NCBI GenBank assembly: GCA_964525015.1
Contig: CAZGFY010000002.1
Location: forward strand, 95,578-159,577
From: RGIG3102 sp964525015
GTDB lineage: Bacteria > Bacillota > Clostridia > Oscillospirales > Ruminococcaceae
DNA length: 64,000 bases
Direction: 5' to 3'
In this document: in pieces, positions 31,515 through 41,276 of the stretch
How positions within the stretch are numbered: position 1 is the stretch's first letter
Layout: each line of letters starts with the position of its first letter
Program-made: the position numbers and the translations under genes
The notes under the pieces: model-generated
What the model was told of the DNA's origin: nothing
Seen by the model: the letters and a program-made list of their open reading frames with translations, nothing else
Database searches by the model: none

Positions 31515-32420
31515 TTAATTACCAACAAATTGATCTACAAGACCTATTAATCTTCCGATTTCTGGTTTTGAAAGCTGACCGTTCGCTCCAATTTCTTCGC
31601 CTTTGCGTTTCATTTCTGCACTAATTAGTGATGAGAATATAAGTACAGGAATTTGTTTGTATAATTTATCATCTTTAATAAGCTTTGTTAATCTATGTCC
31701 GTCCATTTGTGGCATTTCGATATCTGTAATAATTAAATCAACATTTGCTTTTAGTTCTTCCTCGGATGTGATTTTTGATAAAGAGTCCCATAATTCTTGA
31801 CCATTATTAAAAGTTATAACTTTATTATACCCTGCTCGTGCAAGAGAATCTATAAGCATTTTTCTTAAAAGACTTGAATCTTCTGCAATTAAAATTCTTT
31901 GCTCTCTTGAAACTAAAGCAGAAATATTTTCAACCTCTTCGATATCAATAGTTGTTTCAGGTGCTATATCTGATAAGATTTTTTCAAAGTCTAGGATAAT
32001 TATTAGCTCATCGCCTTTTCTGACAATACCAGTTGTAACGCCGTCTACTTCCCCATTTAAAGTAACGTCTGGTTTTTGGATATCCTGCCAAGACATTCTT
32101 TGAATATCTATTACAGAGTTAACTCTAAAAGCAACATTTATTTGATTAAAAGTTGCAATCATAAATAAATCTCTTGGATCTTTCTCACTAACTTTTCCTG
32201 TTAAATAATAAGGAAGGTCGATAACTGTAAATATATGATCTCTTGGTTTAAATATCCCTTCAACAGCCTTGTGTGAATATGGAACCGGCTTTACTCCTTC
32301 AGATATCATAATTTCACGGATTTTTGCAACATTAATTCCATATAATTCACCATTAATAGTGAACTTCATAATTTCGATTTCATTAGTTCCTGATTCTAAT
32401 AATACGCTTGTTAATGCCAT
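31515..32420 (-). CDS. cheV: Chemotaxis coupling protein CheV
   Basis: CheV joins a CheW-like domain (residues about 15-160) with a C-terminal receiver (about 175-300), and links chemoreceptors to CheA with adaptation by phosphorylation. The receiver has ILIAEDSSLLRKML, the phospho-acceptor in DLIITDIEMPQMDG, and a late FSS...SKP. The start is taken at ATG 32420 (MALTSVLLESG), behind GAAAGGAAGG. No cheA or cheW gene is in the window, so it must work with products encoded elsewhere. Confidence 0.94.
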   Translation of the reverse strand: MALTSVLLESGTNEIEIMKFTINGELYGINVAKIREIMISEGVKPVPYSHKAVEGIFKPRDHIFTVIDLPYYLTGKVSEKDPRDLFMIATFNQINVAFRVNSVIDIQRMSWQDIQKPDVTLNGEVDGVTTGIVRKGDELIIILDFEKILSDIAPETTIDIEEVENISALVSREQRILIAEDSSLLRKMLIDSLARAGYNKVITFNNGQELWDSLSKITSEEELKANVDLIITDIEMPQMDGHRLTKLIKDDKLYKQIPVLIFSSLISAEMKRKGEEIGANGQLSKPEIGRLIGLVDQFVGN

Positions 32421-32456
32421 TTTCAGCCTTCCTTTCAATTTTAAAAAATTGTCAAT

Positions 32457-32942
32457 TTAGAGTTTTATTTCAGGCGAGCCAATACTTCTTAGTATAACCT
32501 GCCCAGTGGTTACATCTAAAATCATTGTTCTTGCCGTTTTTCCGCCTGTTTGTTCGGAAGAAATCCTAATTCCTTCCTTTGCAAGCGCTGCTTTTACAGC
32601 AGCTATATTATGTTTTCCAACATTTGCTACTGCTGATGTTGAATTAGTTTCAAACATTTGTGCTCCACCTGCTATTTTACAGACATAACTACTTTTTAAG
32701 CCACCCATAATTGATAGCTTACGTACAGTTTCGCTAATTGCAGTGTCGGCAAATTTATACACATTTTTTGATTTATCACTTGGTGGACATGTAGGTAACA
32801 TTATATGTATTAATGCACCTAGCTTTATTCTTGTATCATATAAGCTAATTCCTATACAAGAGCCTAGTGCATAAGTGATAATTTTTCCCTCACCCCGAGT
32901 GAATTTCATATCAGCTATGTTCACTATTAATTGTTTTTCCAC
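32457..32942 (-). CDS. cheD: Chemoreceptor glutamine deamidase CheD
   Basis: CheD deamidates glutamines on chemoreceptors and stimulates CheC. The 161-residue protein has the catalytic region TYALGSCIGISLYDTRIKLGALIHIMLP, giving the Cys and His of the Cys-His-Thr site, and later GGKTARTMILDVTTGQVILR. It lies 1 base before cheC and shares its operon, as in Bacillus and Thermotoga. Confidence 0.95.
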   Translation of the reverse strand: MEKQLIVNIADMKFTRGEGKIITYALGSCIGISLYDTRIKLGALIHIMLPTCPPSDKSKNVYKFADTAISETVRKLSIMGGLKSSYVCKIAGGAQMFETNSTSAVANVGKHNIAAVKAALAKEGIRISSEQTGGKTARTMILDVTTGQVILRSIGSPEIKL

Positions 32943-32943
32943 A

Positions 32944-33567
32944 TTATAACCCCAGTTTCTTCATCAATTTATCAACAGAAGATACGCCTGATACCAATAA
33001 TAAACTTGCATTATGCTCTATTTCACCTAGTTTAAATTGCCCAGTTACTAGCATTAATTTATCAGCCTCATAGCCAACTTCAACCATAGCCACATTTAAA
33101 AGTCCGCCTAGCATATTTATAGAAGATGCCGGCGTGTCCATTGCAATATTAAATCCTGTTAGAGTTGCGAGCGAATTAATATATGATGACATCAAAATAT
33201 TCCCAACTTCTGTTATCGCAGAAAGCGACATTTCATCAAGCTGTGAATAATCGAAAACTTGTTTTCCCATCATAGCCGTTGTAATTGTATTTGCAAAGTC
33301 CATTCTTAAAATGAACATCATAAGTCCTTCAAAATCGCCATTGAATTCAGATAAGACAGCTATAACTGCTTCCTCTGGATCACCTAATGCATATATTGCA
33401 TCGCTAAAGCTTAATATTCTAACTTCTGGTAACTTAATACTTACATTTGTATTAAGCATAGATGATAAGGATGTGGCTGCATTTCCTGTACCTATACTAC
33501 TAAGCTCTTTTAGTGCATCTTTCTCCATTTCGCTAACATCATCAAATCTCTCAATTTTATCATGCAT
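32944..33567 (-). CDS. cheC: CheY-P phosphatase CheC
   Basis: CheC dephosphorylates CheY-P. The 207-residue protein keeps two active-site motifs: ExxxxxxN in KELSSIGTGNAATSLSSML, and ExxN in TEVGNILMSSYINSL. So it is a two-site CheC rather than a one-site CheX. Its partner CheD is encoded next, and the other CheC-like domain here is the N-terminal half of FliY at 41277. Confidence 0.95.
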   Translation of the reverse strand: MHDKIERFDDVSEMEKDALKELSSIGTGNAATSLSSMLNTNVSIKLPEVRILSFSDAIYALGDPEEAVIAVLSEFNGDFEGLMMFILRMDFANTITTAMMGKQVFDYSQLDEMSLSAITEVGNILMSSYINSLATLTGFNIAMDTPASSINMLGGLLNVAMVEVGYEADKLMLVTGQFKLGEIEHNASLLLVSGVSSVDKLMKKLGL

Positions 33568-33614
33568 ACCAGCAACACCTATCCTTTCAATCTTTCAATA
33601 GTTATATGTATTTA

Positions 33615-34343
33615 TTAGCCTTTAAGTGAATTGATAATCCCTTGTACTTCATCTGAAGTTTGCATCATTTTCACTACATATGAATATGCTCTTGAAGTTT
33701 CAACTATATTTGCCATTTCCTGAGCCATATCAACATTTGATACCTCTAAATTCCCTCTTATCAATTTTGAAGAGGTATTTAAAACTGGTTCCCCATTTTT
33801 TTCAAGTGGAACAAATTCATTCATTCCAACACTCAGCATACCATCTGTATTTTGAAAGGAATATACTCCCGGCATAGCCGTTAAAACGTCTTTTGCCTCT
33901 GGATCAGTATCAGCAACAATTGGGTTATTATTAGCATCTAAAACTAATTTACCACCATCAGTTGCAAGATAGAAAGTTCCATTTGCTCTTTCTGATAAAT
34001 AGAAGTTACCATTTCTAGTGTATGAAATTTCACCAGTTGTTGGATCTTCTAATTTGAAAAATCCATCTCCCGATATTGCAAAATTCAAATCATTATAAGT
34101 TGGTGCAAAGCCTGATTGAGAAAAATTTGTATTTGTATGGCTGATTTTTGCACCAGCACTATAACTTAAGCTTGTGTTTTCATCCTCAGGTGCTGTCATA
34201 TTTGCATATATTAAATCCTGAAAAACTGAAGTTTTACTTTTATAGCCGTGAGTGTTAACATTTGCAACATTATTTGCTATTACATTAAATTTATTTTGCT
34301 GTGCAGTAACACCTGCAGTAGCCGTGTAGAATGATGCGTTCAT
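33615..34343 (-). CDS. flgF: Flagellar basal-body rod protein FlgF/FlgG type
   Basis: A 242-residue rod-family protein. It starts MNASFYTATAGVTAQQNKFNVIANNVANVNTHGYKSKTSVFQDLIY, the rod signature, and ends SNVDMAQEMANIVETSRAYSYVVKMMQTSDEVQGIINSLKG. It is paired with a second rod-type gene 31 bases upstream, like flhO-flhP in Bacillus. Which is the proximal and which the distal rod protein is not certain from the sequence. Confidence 0.88.
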   Translation of the reverse strand: MNASFYTATAGVTAQQNKFNVIANNVANVNTHGYKSKTSVFQDLIYANMTAPEDENTSLSYSAGAKISHTNTNFSQSGFAPTYNDLNFAISGDGFFKLEDPTTGEISYTRNGNFYLSERANGTFYLATDGGKLVLDANNNPIVADTDPEAKDVLTAMPGVYSFQNTDGMLSVGMNEFVPLEKNGEPVLNTSSKLIRGNLEVSNVDMAQEMANIVETSRAYSYVVKMMQTSDEVQGIINSLKG

Positions 34344-34374
34344 ATAAAATTCCTTTCATTTAAATAAATGGGTT

Positions 34375-35133
34375 TTAGCCTTGACCGATTTGAGTTACTA
34401 TTTTACCAATCAATTGATCATACATTGTGAATATTTGAGCTGAGCTTTGAAGGGCTCTTTGAGATGCCATCATCTTCGACATTTCAGCAACTGAATCAAC
34501 ATTAGACCCTTCAACTGAACCTTGCACAATTGAGCCAGTAATTGCTGTTGCTCCGCCATTTGGTGCAATAAAAGTTCCGCTATTACCTTTAACTAGCTGT
34601 GTGTCGTAATCTTCAAAATCAACAACAGATAGCCTTGCAACAAGTGAATTTGTATCTGCATTATATATATTTCCTTGATTATCCACTTTAATATTAGTTG
34701 TGTTTAATTGAATTGGCGCACCATTAGTGCCAAGAACTCTACCAACTCCTTGAAGTGATAGATATCCTTCTTCATCTAATGAAAAGGATCCATTTCTAGT
34801 ATATGCGTTTCCTTCGGCTGTTTGAACTGTGAAAAAGCCTTCAGTTGTAAGCATAAAATCAAGTGGCATACCTGTTTGCACAAATGCACCTTGAGTGTGG
34901 TCTGTGTAGTTTCTATCTGCATAAGTGAGTCCACTATATCCACCAACAGCCACTGAGTTTTGCATTGATTTTTCATAACTCATAGCAACTAGATTTTCCT
35001 CAAATGAAGAAATTGTCATTTGATCTGATTTGTATCCCGGCGTTGAAACATTTGTCATATTTGTACTGATAACATTCAAATTTCTAGTTTGTGTTAGCAT
35101 TGCTGATGTTAAACTATAATATCCTTGAAACAT
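34375..35133 (-). CDS. flgG: Flagellar basal-body rod protein FlgG type
   Basis: A 252-residue rod/hook-type protein starting MFQGYYSLTSAMLTQTRNLNVISTNMTNVSTPGYKSDQM and ending EGSNVDSVAEMSKMMASQRALQSSAQIFTMYDQLIGKIVTQIGQG. It follows fliA by 15 bases. In Gram-positive bacteria the rod spans a thick wall and ends at the hook; this protein and the next are the two FlgF/FlgG-like rod proteins. The gene symbols are given by similarity and could be exchanged. Confidence 0.87.
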   Translation of the reverse strand: MFQGYYSLTSAMLTQTRNLNVISTNMTNVSTPGYKSDQMTISSFEENLVAMSYEKSMQNSVAVGGYSGLTYADRNYTDHTQGAFVQTGMPLDFMLTTEGFFTVQTAEGNAYTRNGSFSLDEEGYLSLQGVGRVLGTNGAPIQLNTTNIKVDNQGNIYNADTNSLVARLSVVDFEDYDTQLVKGNSGTFIAPNGGATAITGSIVQGSVEGSNVDSVAEMSKMMASQRALQSSAQIFTMYDQLIGKIVTQIGQG

Positions 35134-35147
35134 TTTGTTTCCTCCTT

Positions 35148-35933
35148 TTAGGTATTCTTTATTATATGTTCTTTTAGTTTTTTTAAAGCTTGCGAATGAA
35201 TTTGAGAAACTCTTGCCTCGCTCACCTCTAAAATTTTTGCAATATCTTTCATATTAACTTCATCTACATAATAAAGTGATACCACAAGCTGTTCTTTTTC
35301 TTTTAAAAGTTTTATACCATGAACTAAAACGCCTTTTAGCTCTTTTATCTCTAAATTTTCACTTGGGTGGCTATCTATTTCCTCGCTTGGAATTTGAATC
35401 CCAACCCCGTTTTCCTGTGTTTGTTCGATTGCCATATCAAGAGAAAGAATTGAAAATAATCCTGATTTTGACATAACTTCATTGTATTTTTCTTTTGTTA
35501 TACCAAGTTCTTTTATTATTTCATCTGCCGAAGGATCTTTTCCATTTTCGATATAATAAAGATGCATAAAATTATTAATATCGTTATATATCTTTCTAAT
35601 TCCTCTTGGCACCCAATCCTGTTTTCTAGCTATATCAATTACCATTCCCCTTATTCTTTTTGAAATAAAGGTTTCAAAGGTTGCATTTTTATCTGGTTGA
35701 TACTTATCAATACAACCCATTAAAACTATAACACCTTCGTTTATCATATCTTCTGTTTGTTCAAATCCAATATATACATTTCTCATTTGAATAACTATAC
35801 TTTTTATAACATAAAGATATCTTAAAGCAAGTTCCTGCTTTACATCTAAGCGTTTAGTATTTCTATAAAGACAAAACAATTCTTCGTTTGAAAATTTCTC
35901 GAATTGTTTGTTTTTACTACTTTCGCTTATCAT
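35148..35933 (-). CDS. fliA: RNA polymerase sigma factor for flagellar operons (sigma-28)
   Basis: A 261-residue sigma-70-family protein of the FliA/SigD type. Region 2 has YLYVIKSIVIQMRNVYIGFEQTEDMINEGVIVLMGCIDKYQPDKNATFETF and ISKRIRGMVIDIARKQDWVPRGIR. Region 4 ends MKDIAKILEVSEARVSQIHSQALKKLKEHI. Its start overlaps the end of flhA by 4 bases. Its likely targets in this window are flagellin (57211), flgM (25505) and fliD (30058). FlgM at 25175 is its inhibitor. Confidence 0.95.
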   Translation of the reverse strand: MISESSKNKQFEKFSNEELFCLYRNTKRLDVKQELALRYLYVIKSIVIQMRNVYIGFEQTEDMINEGVIVLMGCIDKYQPDKNATFETFISKRIRGMVIDIARKQDWVPRGIRKIYNDINNFMHLYYIENGKDPSADEIIKELGITKEKYNEVMSKSGLFSILSLDMAIEQTQENGVGIQIPSEEIDSHPSENLEIKELKGVLVHGIKLLKEKEQLVVSLYYVDEVNMKDIAKILEVSEARVSQIHSQALKKLKEHIIKNT

Positions 35934-38005
35934 GAAACCACTACCTCTGCTTCCTTCTTAATATTTCCAATAGCTTGAATTTGAACATTGTTTGCTATCT
36001 CATTAAAGGCTAAAACATACACATTAGGATAGAATTGCTCTATCATTTTATATAAGTATGGACGTATAACCTGAGATGTTAATATAACAGTGTCACTGGA
36101 AATCTCTTTAAATTTTTTCATTCCTTCGCCAATTTGAGCTATCATACTTTGCATAACTTGCGGATTAACTGCAAGATATATACCTTGATCGTTTTTTGCC
36201 ATATTTGAAACTAACAATCTTTCAAGTTCGGAATCTATTGTCATAACTCTCATCTGACCGCTTTCACAAAACTGCCTTGTGATTGTACGCTTTAAGGCAA
36301 CTCTTATATTTTCAGTTATTGATGTTAAATCAAAACCTGTTCCTGCAGCATCTGCTATTGTTTCAAGAATTGTTTCCATATCTTTAATTGGAATACCTTC
36401 TTTAATTAAATTTACTAATATTTTTTGCAGGTTACCGTGAGATATTAAGCTTGGCACTACCTCAGTTACTAATTCCTCAGCAACTCTTTTTGTATTTTCT
36501 AAAAGCTGTGTAACTTCTTGCCTTGAAATTAATTCGTGAGCGTGAGTTTTAACCGTTTCAGAAAGATGGGTAAGCATCACTGAAAGCGGGTCGATAACTG
36601 TGTATCCATAAATTTCAGCGAGCTCTTTGTTTTCTGGAAGTATCCATTTACTTGGTATACCATAAGCTGGCTCGATAGTTTCTATCCCCTCAACGCTTCC
36701 TGCTGGAGTTGATGGCTCTAATGCAAGATAATGGTCAACTAAAAGTTCACCTTTTGCAACCTCTTCTCCTTTTATTTTTATAATATATTGATTTGTGTTA
36801 AGACTAGAACGGTCACGCAATCTGATTGATGGGATAACAAGTCCCATTTGCTGTGCAAACTGTCGCCTGAAAATTACAATACGATTTATCATCTTACCAC
36901 CACTACTTTCATCAACTAGTGGTATTAAGCTATAACCAAATTCCATTTCAATTGGCTCAACACCGATAACAGAATACACATTATTAATATCTCTATAAAA
37001 TTCTTCTTCAGTAGTTGGCGCTGTATCAACTGGTCTTTCTTCTTTTGAGGCTATTAATGCATTTTCTGCCATTTTCCTTGATAATCTTAAACCAGTATAA
37101 ATGAAAACAGCTGCTAGTAAAAACATTGAAAGCATTGGCATACCCGGAACAAGTCCTAGTATAATAAGTACGCCACCTGTCATAATGATTGCTCTTGGCT
37201 GTGCTAAAAACTGCTTTGAAACATCATCATTCAAACTTCCTTCAGAAACAGCCCTTGTAACTATCATACCAGTTGCAACTGATATTAATAAAGCTGGTAT
37301 CTGTGAAACAAGCCCGTCACCTACCGTTGCAATAGAGTAAACTTGTAATGCTTCATCAAGTGGCATTGCAAATTCAATCATACCAATTGCAAAACCACCA
37401 ATAATATTAACTATGGTGATTATAATAGACATAATCGCATCGCCTTTAACTATCTTAGTTGCACCATCCATTGCACCATAGAAATCGGCTTCTCTTTGTA
37501 TTTTTTCCCTTCTAATCTTTGCTCCAGCTTCATCAATAAGCCCAGAGCTTAAATCAGCGTCTATTGCCATTTGTTTACCTGGCATTGCATCAAGGGTAAA
37601 TCTTGCTGCAACTTCTGCAACCCTTTCAGCACCTTTTGTAATTACTATAAACTGAACTAATACTATAATTAGGAATATTATAATACCAACAACAACGTTT
37701 CCTTGTAAAACGAAGTCACCAAATGATTTAATTACCTGTCCTGCTTCACCCTGTCTAGTTAAAATATTTCTTGTTGAAGAAATATTAATACCTAGTCTAA
37801 ACAAAGTAGTTATCAATAAAAGAGATGGAAAAATTGAAAATTCCAAGGGCTCTTTTATATTCATACTTATAAGCAATATAATCATAGATATTGAAATATT
37901 AATAATTATCATAACGTCGAGCATAAAAGGCGACATTGGGATAATTAGTAGCAATACAATCACTATAACAAAAGCTGTGGCTGTATTATTTAAGATATGC
38001 TTCAT
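35930..38005 (-). CDS. flhA: Flagellar export apparatus protein FlhA
   Basis: FlhA is the export gate protein, with about eight membrane segments in the first 330 residues and a large cytoplasmic domain that docks chaperone-substrate complexes. At 691 residues its length is usual. It has RFTLDAMPGKQMAIDADLSSGLIDE, the family signature, and the SLVPLVDESSGGKM-type cytosolic start. flhB is 3 bases upstream and fliA overlaps downstream. The usual neighbours flhF and flhG are missing. Confidence 0.97.
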   Translation of the reverse strand: MKHILNNTATAFVIVIVLLLIIPMSPFMLDVMIIINISISMIILLISMNIKEPLEFSIFPSLLLITTLFRLGINISSTRNILTRQGEAGQVIKSFGDFVLQGNVVVGIIIFLIIVLVQFIVITKGAERVAEVAARFTLDAMPGKQMAIDADLSSGLIDEAGAKIRREKIQREADFYGAMDGATKIVKGDAIMSIIITIVNIIGGFAIGMIEFAMPLDEALQVYSIATVGDGLVSQIPALLISVATGMIVTRAVSEGSLNDDVSKQFLAQPRAIIMTGGVLIILGLVPGMPMLSMFLLAAVFIYTGLRLSRKMAENALIASKEERPVDTAPTTEEEFYRDINNVYSVIGVEPIEMEFGYSLIPLVDESSGGKMINRIVIFRRQFAQQMGLVIPSIRLRDRSSLNTNQYIIKIKGEEVAKGELLVDHYLALEPSTPAGSVEGIETIEPAYGIPSKWILPENKELAEIYGYTVIDPLSVMLTHLSETVKTHAHELISRQEVTQLLENTKRVAEELVTEVVPSLISHGNLQKILVNLIKEGIPIKDMETILETIADAAGTGFDLTSITENIRVALKRTITRQFCESGQMRVMTIDSELERLLVSNMAKNDQGIYLAVNPQVMQSMIAQIGEGMKKFKEISSDTVILTSQVIRPYLYKMIEQFYPNVYVLAFNEIANNVQIQAIGNIKKEAEVVVS

Positions 38006-38008
38006 GAA

Positions 38009-39070
38009 TTACCTCATTTTGTTATTTAGTTTGTATACATAAACTAAGATTTCAGCAACTGCACTATAATGCTCAGAAGGAATTTCTCTATTTAATTCAC
38101 AACTAGCATATAAAGCTCTTGCGAGTGGTATATTTTCCACTACTGTAACATTATTTTCTTGTGCCACTTGTATAATTTTTAAAGCTAGGGAGTCTTGTCC
38201 CATTGCTACAACTATTGGTGCTGCACTCACACCTTGTTCGTATTTTAAAGCCACTGCATAGTGGGTAGGGTTTCTTATAACAACATCGGCTGCGGGAACT
38301 GCTTGAATCATTCTACTTCTCGCCCTTTGCCTTTGCATATTTTTTATTTTACCCTTAATTTCAGGGTTACCCTCTGTTTGTTTAAATTCTTCTTTAATTT
38401 CTTGCTTTGTCATCATTAGTTTTCTCTCATAGTCCCATCTTTGGAATAAATAATCCGCAAATGCAACCACTGTAAAAACTAACACAACTCTTAGAACTAA
38501 GTCCATTCCCATTTCTAGCATTAATGCTGAAGAAACAGCAATTTCCATATTTAGCATCTTAATAACTTGGCTGGCATAATCAAATAATAATTGATAAACC
38601 ACATAAACTAAGATTATTATTTTAAGTATATTTTTTAAAAGCTCAACAAAGTTTTTAAGTGAAAATAATTTTTTTATCCCCTCAATAGGATTTAATTTAC
38701 TAAGTTTTGGTTTTAATGCTTTGCCTGCAAATAAAAACCTTGTTTGCACCCCTGAAAACATAATTGCAGCTATAACACAAGTTATTGCGATTGGTGCAAC
38801 ACATATCAGTGCTGTAAAAAACAAATTCCAGCTCATTTCGCTTACAAATTCACCCGTTATCTTAGTTTCATTTGCAATAAGCTCAAAGTATGTTTGAAAA
38901 GATTTATCTAATTGGTCATACATACTTGAAAAGGACATTGATATGGATAAAAAAGCTAGAAGTAGAAATCCTACATTAACAACGTCTTTACTTTGAAAAA
39001 CATTTCCTTCTTTTCTTTCATCACGCCTTTTCTTGGCGGTGGGTTTCTCGGTTTTTGATTGTGAGGACAA
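38009..39070 (-). CDS. flhB: Flagellar export switch protein FlhB
   Basis: A 353-residue protein with four membrane segments and a C-terminal cytoplasmic domain. It carries the self-cleavage site NPTH in VIRNPTHYAVALKYEQ, whose Asn-Pro cut switches export from hook to filament proteins. The N-terminus EKPTAKKRRDERKEGNVFQSKDV is typical. It lies between fliR (15 bases) and flhA (3 bases). Confidence 0.97.
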   Translation of the reverse strand: MSSQSKTEKPTAKKRRDERKEGNVFQSKDVVNVGFLLLAFLSISMSFSSMYDQLDKSFQTYFELIANETKITGEFVSEMSWNLFFTALICVAPIAITCVIAAIMFSGVQTRFLFAGKALKPKLSKLNPIEGIKKLFSLKNFVELLKNILKIIILVYVVYQLLFDYASQVIKMLNMEIAVSSALMLEMGMDLVLRVVLVFTVVAFADYLFQRWDYERKLMMTKQEIKEEFKQTEGNPEIKGKIKNMQRQRARSRMIQAVPAADVVIRNPTHYAVALKYEQGVSAAPIVVAMGQDSLALKIIQVAQENNVTVVENIPLARALYASCELNREIPSEHYSAVAEILVYVYKLNNKMR

Positions 39071-39085
39071 AGTTTAATCACATCC

Positions 39086-39856
39086 TTAACTTAGTAAAAG
39101 CAATACATCTTGTATTCTAGAAATCATAATTGTTATTGTCGTTGTTAAAAATTCTCCCATAGGAGAAATTAAGAATAACAAAAGAATTAATCCAACTACA
39201 ATACGAATTTGTATACTTAATATAAATAGGTTTATCTGAGATATAATTCTCATTAACAATCCTATTGCAATCTCGCATATCAGCTCAAAGGCTAATAGCG
39301 GAAAAGCTAATTTTATAGCGAGCGACATACATTCAGCAAAAATCATCACTAAAGGCGTGTATAAATCTTGCGAAAATCCAACCGCTGCATAAGGAACAAC
39401 TTCATAAGAAGTTATCAGTATTTTAAATAAGGCTAAATGACCATCTACCGCAAAAAACAACAATAAGTAATATAATTGTAGAATATTACCCGTTACAGCA
39501 ACTTGTGCTCCTGTTTGCGGGTCGTAGATAGTTGCCATTGAAATACCCATTTTAAAATCTATCGCCGTTCCAGCATATAAAGGCACCATTTCAAAAAAAT
39601 ACATAATAATAGCAATTAAAAATCCTATCAGCATTTCTTTAAAAACCAAAAACGCAAACATAAACGAATTTGGTATATCTGGCGATGAAACTGTCGCAAT
39701 TGGGAATATAATAATAGCTAGAAGAACTGTAAGCCCTGATTTAAATAAATTTGGAATATTACTTCTTCCAAATATCGGATTAAAAAACACAAAACCCGAC
39801 ATTCTTGCAATTATTAAACTAAAAAGCAAAAATTCACTCGTTCCTGGAATAAACAT
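39086..39856 (-). CDS. fliR: Flagellar export protein FliR
   Basis: A 256-residue membrane protein of the export gate with about six hydrophobic segments. Family features include RMSGFVFFNPIFGRSNIPNLFKSGL and the AFELICEIAIGLLMRIISQINLFILSIQIRIVVGL block. It forms the core gate with FliP and FliQ, encoded just upstream in the operon. Confidence 0.95.
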   Translation of the reverse strand: MFIPGTSEFLLFSLIIARMSGFVFFNPIFGRSNIPNLFKSGLTVLLAIIIFPIATVSSPDIPNSFMFAFLVFKEMLIGFLIAIIMYFFEMVPLYAGTAIDFKMGISMATIYDPQTGAQVAVTGNILQLYYLLLFFAVDGHLALFKILITSYEVVPYAAVGFSQDLYTPLVMIFAECMSLAIKLAFPLLAFELICEIAIGLLMRIISQINLFILSIQIRIVVGLILLLFLISPMGEFLTTTITIMISRIQDVLLLLS

Positions 39857-39861
39857 AATAT

Positions 39862-40137
39862 CTATCCCCTAACTATCAATTCTAATATATATCTAAAATA
39901 GTCTTGAAGCTCAGTAAGCATCATATTTCCCATAACTACAATCATTATTCCTATAACTAATATTTTGGGAACAAATGTTAAAGTTTGCTCATTTATCTGA
40001 GTTGCCGCTTGAAGGATTGATACTACAACGCCAACTGCCATTGCAACTAATAATATTGGTCCTCCTAGCCTTACAGCTAAAAGAAACATTTGATAAAATA
40101 CATCGCTGATTTCGCCAGTTGTCATTGTTATAATCAT
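39862..40137 (-). CDS. fliQ: Flagellar export protein FliQ
   Basis: A 91-residue protein with two membrane helices, and the family core RLGGPILLVAMAVGVVVSILQAATQINEQTLTFVPKIL. It lies 5 bases before fliR. A gap of 128 bases separates it from fliP, unusual in this tightly packed operon. Confidence 0.95.
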   Translation of the reverse strand: MIITMTTGEISDVFYQMFLLAVRLGGPILLVAMAVGVVVSILQAATQINEQTLTFVPKILVIGIMIVVMGNMMLTELQDYFRYILELIVRG

Positions 40138-40265
40138 TCCTTTCTTAGAGTTTTGAATTTTTTTGCCATTAATTAAAGTAATGGTAAAATTTCTCTAATT
40201 CTAATAGAGATATCCAAAAAAATCAAATTTTTATCTCTTTAAAATATACTCCTACACTTTTATTA
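40138..40265 (-). other. 128-bp gap between fliP and fliQ with small inverted repeats
   Basis: The gap holds CCATTA...TAATGG and AGAGATA...TATCTCT inverted repeats and no reading frame. No T-run follows the stems. It may affect mRNA stability or be leftover sequence; I see no promoter I can support. Confidence 0.4.
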
Positions 40266-40925
40266 TCATATTAAAAAGCTTTGTGCAATAGAAGAGAATA
40301 ACAACTCCCATCCATCTAGCGAAACAAACAGTAGAATTTTGAATGGTATAGATATTGTGGCTGGAGAAAGCATAATCATACCCATAGACATTAAAGTACT
40401 TGAAACTATAATATCAATTAACAAAAATGGAAGATATAGTAAAAGTCCTGCTGTAAATCCTCTTGCAAGCTCATTTGTCATAAATGATGGAACTATAACA
40501 GTTAATGGTAAGTCCATAGGATCAGCAGTTTTTTCTATGCCAGACATATCTATATACATATCTAAGGTATCTACTTCTGTTCTAGCGAGCATAAATTCTT
40601 TTAACGGATCTTGTGCAAGTTCTAGTGCCTCTTCCTGCGTTATCTCTTGATTTGAATAGGGCTCATACGCCGTTGTGTTTATCTCATTGATAACCGGAGT
40701 CATTATAAACAATGTTAAAAGCAGCGCCATTCCAGTTAAAACCATATTTGGTGGAGTTTGCTGCATTCCCATTGCTTGTCTTGTAAAAGAAAGGATTATT
40801 ATGATTCTAACAAATGATGTCATCATTATAACAATTGATGGCAGTAGCATTAAAATCGTAAGTAGCATTATAATCTCAAGAGTTGGTACTGCGCCTGAGT
40901 TAATGCTCACTAAAGAATCTGTCAT
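40266..40925 (-). CDS. fliP: Flagellar export protein FliP
   Basis: A 219-residue gate protein with about four to five membrane segments. It has SFVRIIIILSFTRQAMGMQQTPPNMVLTGMALLLTLFIMTPV, the FliP signature, and DIIVSSTLMSMGMIMLSPATISIPFKILLFVSLDGW at the end. It lacks a long cleavable signal peptide, as the hydrophobic segment starts at about residue 14. Its start overlaps fliO by 4 bases. Confidence 0.96.
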   Translation of the reverse strand: MTDSLVSINSGAVPTLEIIMLLTILMLLPSIVIMMTSFVRIIIILSFTRQAMGMQQTPPNMVLTGMALLLTLFIMTPVINEINTTAYEPYSNQEITQEEALELAQDPLKEFMLARTEVDTLDMYIDMSGIEKTADPMDLPLTVIVPSFMTNELARGFTAGLLLYLPFLLIDIIVSSTLMSMGMIMLSPATISIPFKILLFVSLDGWELLFSSIAQSFLI

Positions 40926-41269
40926 TTATTAGTATCTCCTTTTTTAAATTTTTCTAATATCTCTTTAAAATCTAATTTTTCAAAACTTATTGGCTCTAAA
41001 GGATTTAAATCTAAATCCTCTTCATTAAGTTCTTTTAAAATACTAATAGAATTTTGAGAAGAGGAAACTAAAAAATAGTTTCCTGCTATTTTCACTATTA
41101 AAAGCGACCTGTCTTGCCCTAACATAATCCTATCAATCACCTGCATATTAGATGTAGAATTTTTCATAAAAGGCACTTTACCAATATTTTTTGAAACAAA
41201 ATAGGCAAGATACATTATTAAGGCAACAACTATTAAACTACCAATACCGGATATAATAGCTTCAATCAT
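40922..41269 (-). CDS. fliO: Flagellar export-assembly protein FliO
   Basis: A 115-residue protein with one N-terminal membrane segment (SGIGSLIVVALIMYLAYFVSKNIG) and a small cytoplasmic domain with the FliO pattern MQVIDRIMLGQDRSLLIVKIAGNYFLVSSSQNSISILKEL. FliO helps assemble FliP rings. It lies 7 bases after fliY and overlaps fliP. Confidence 0.92.
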   Translation of the reverse strand: MIEAIISGIGSLIVVALIMYLAYFVSKNIGKVPFMKNSTSNMQVIDRIMLGQDRSLLIVKIAGNYFLVSSSQNSISILKELNEEDLDLNPLEPISFEKLDFKEILEKFKKGDTNK

Positions 41270-41276
41270 ATTTTAA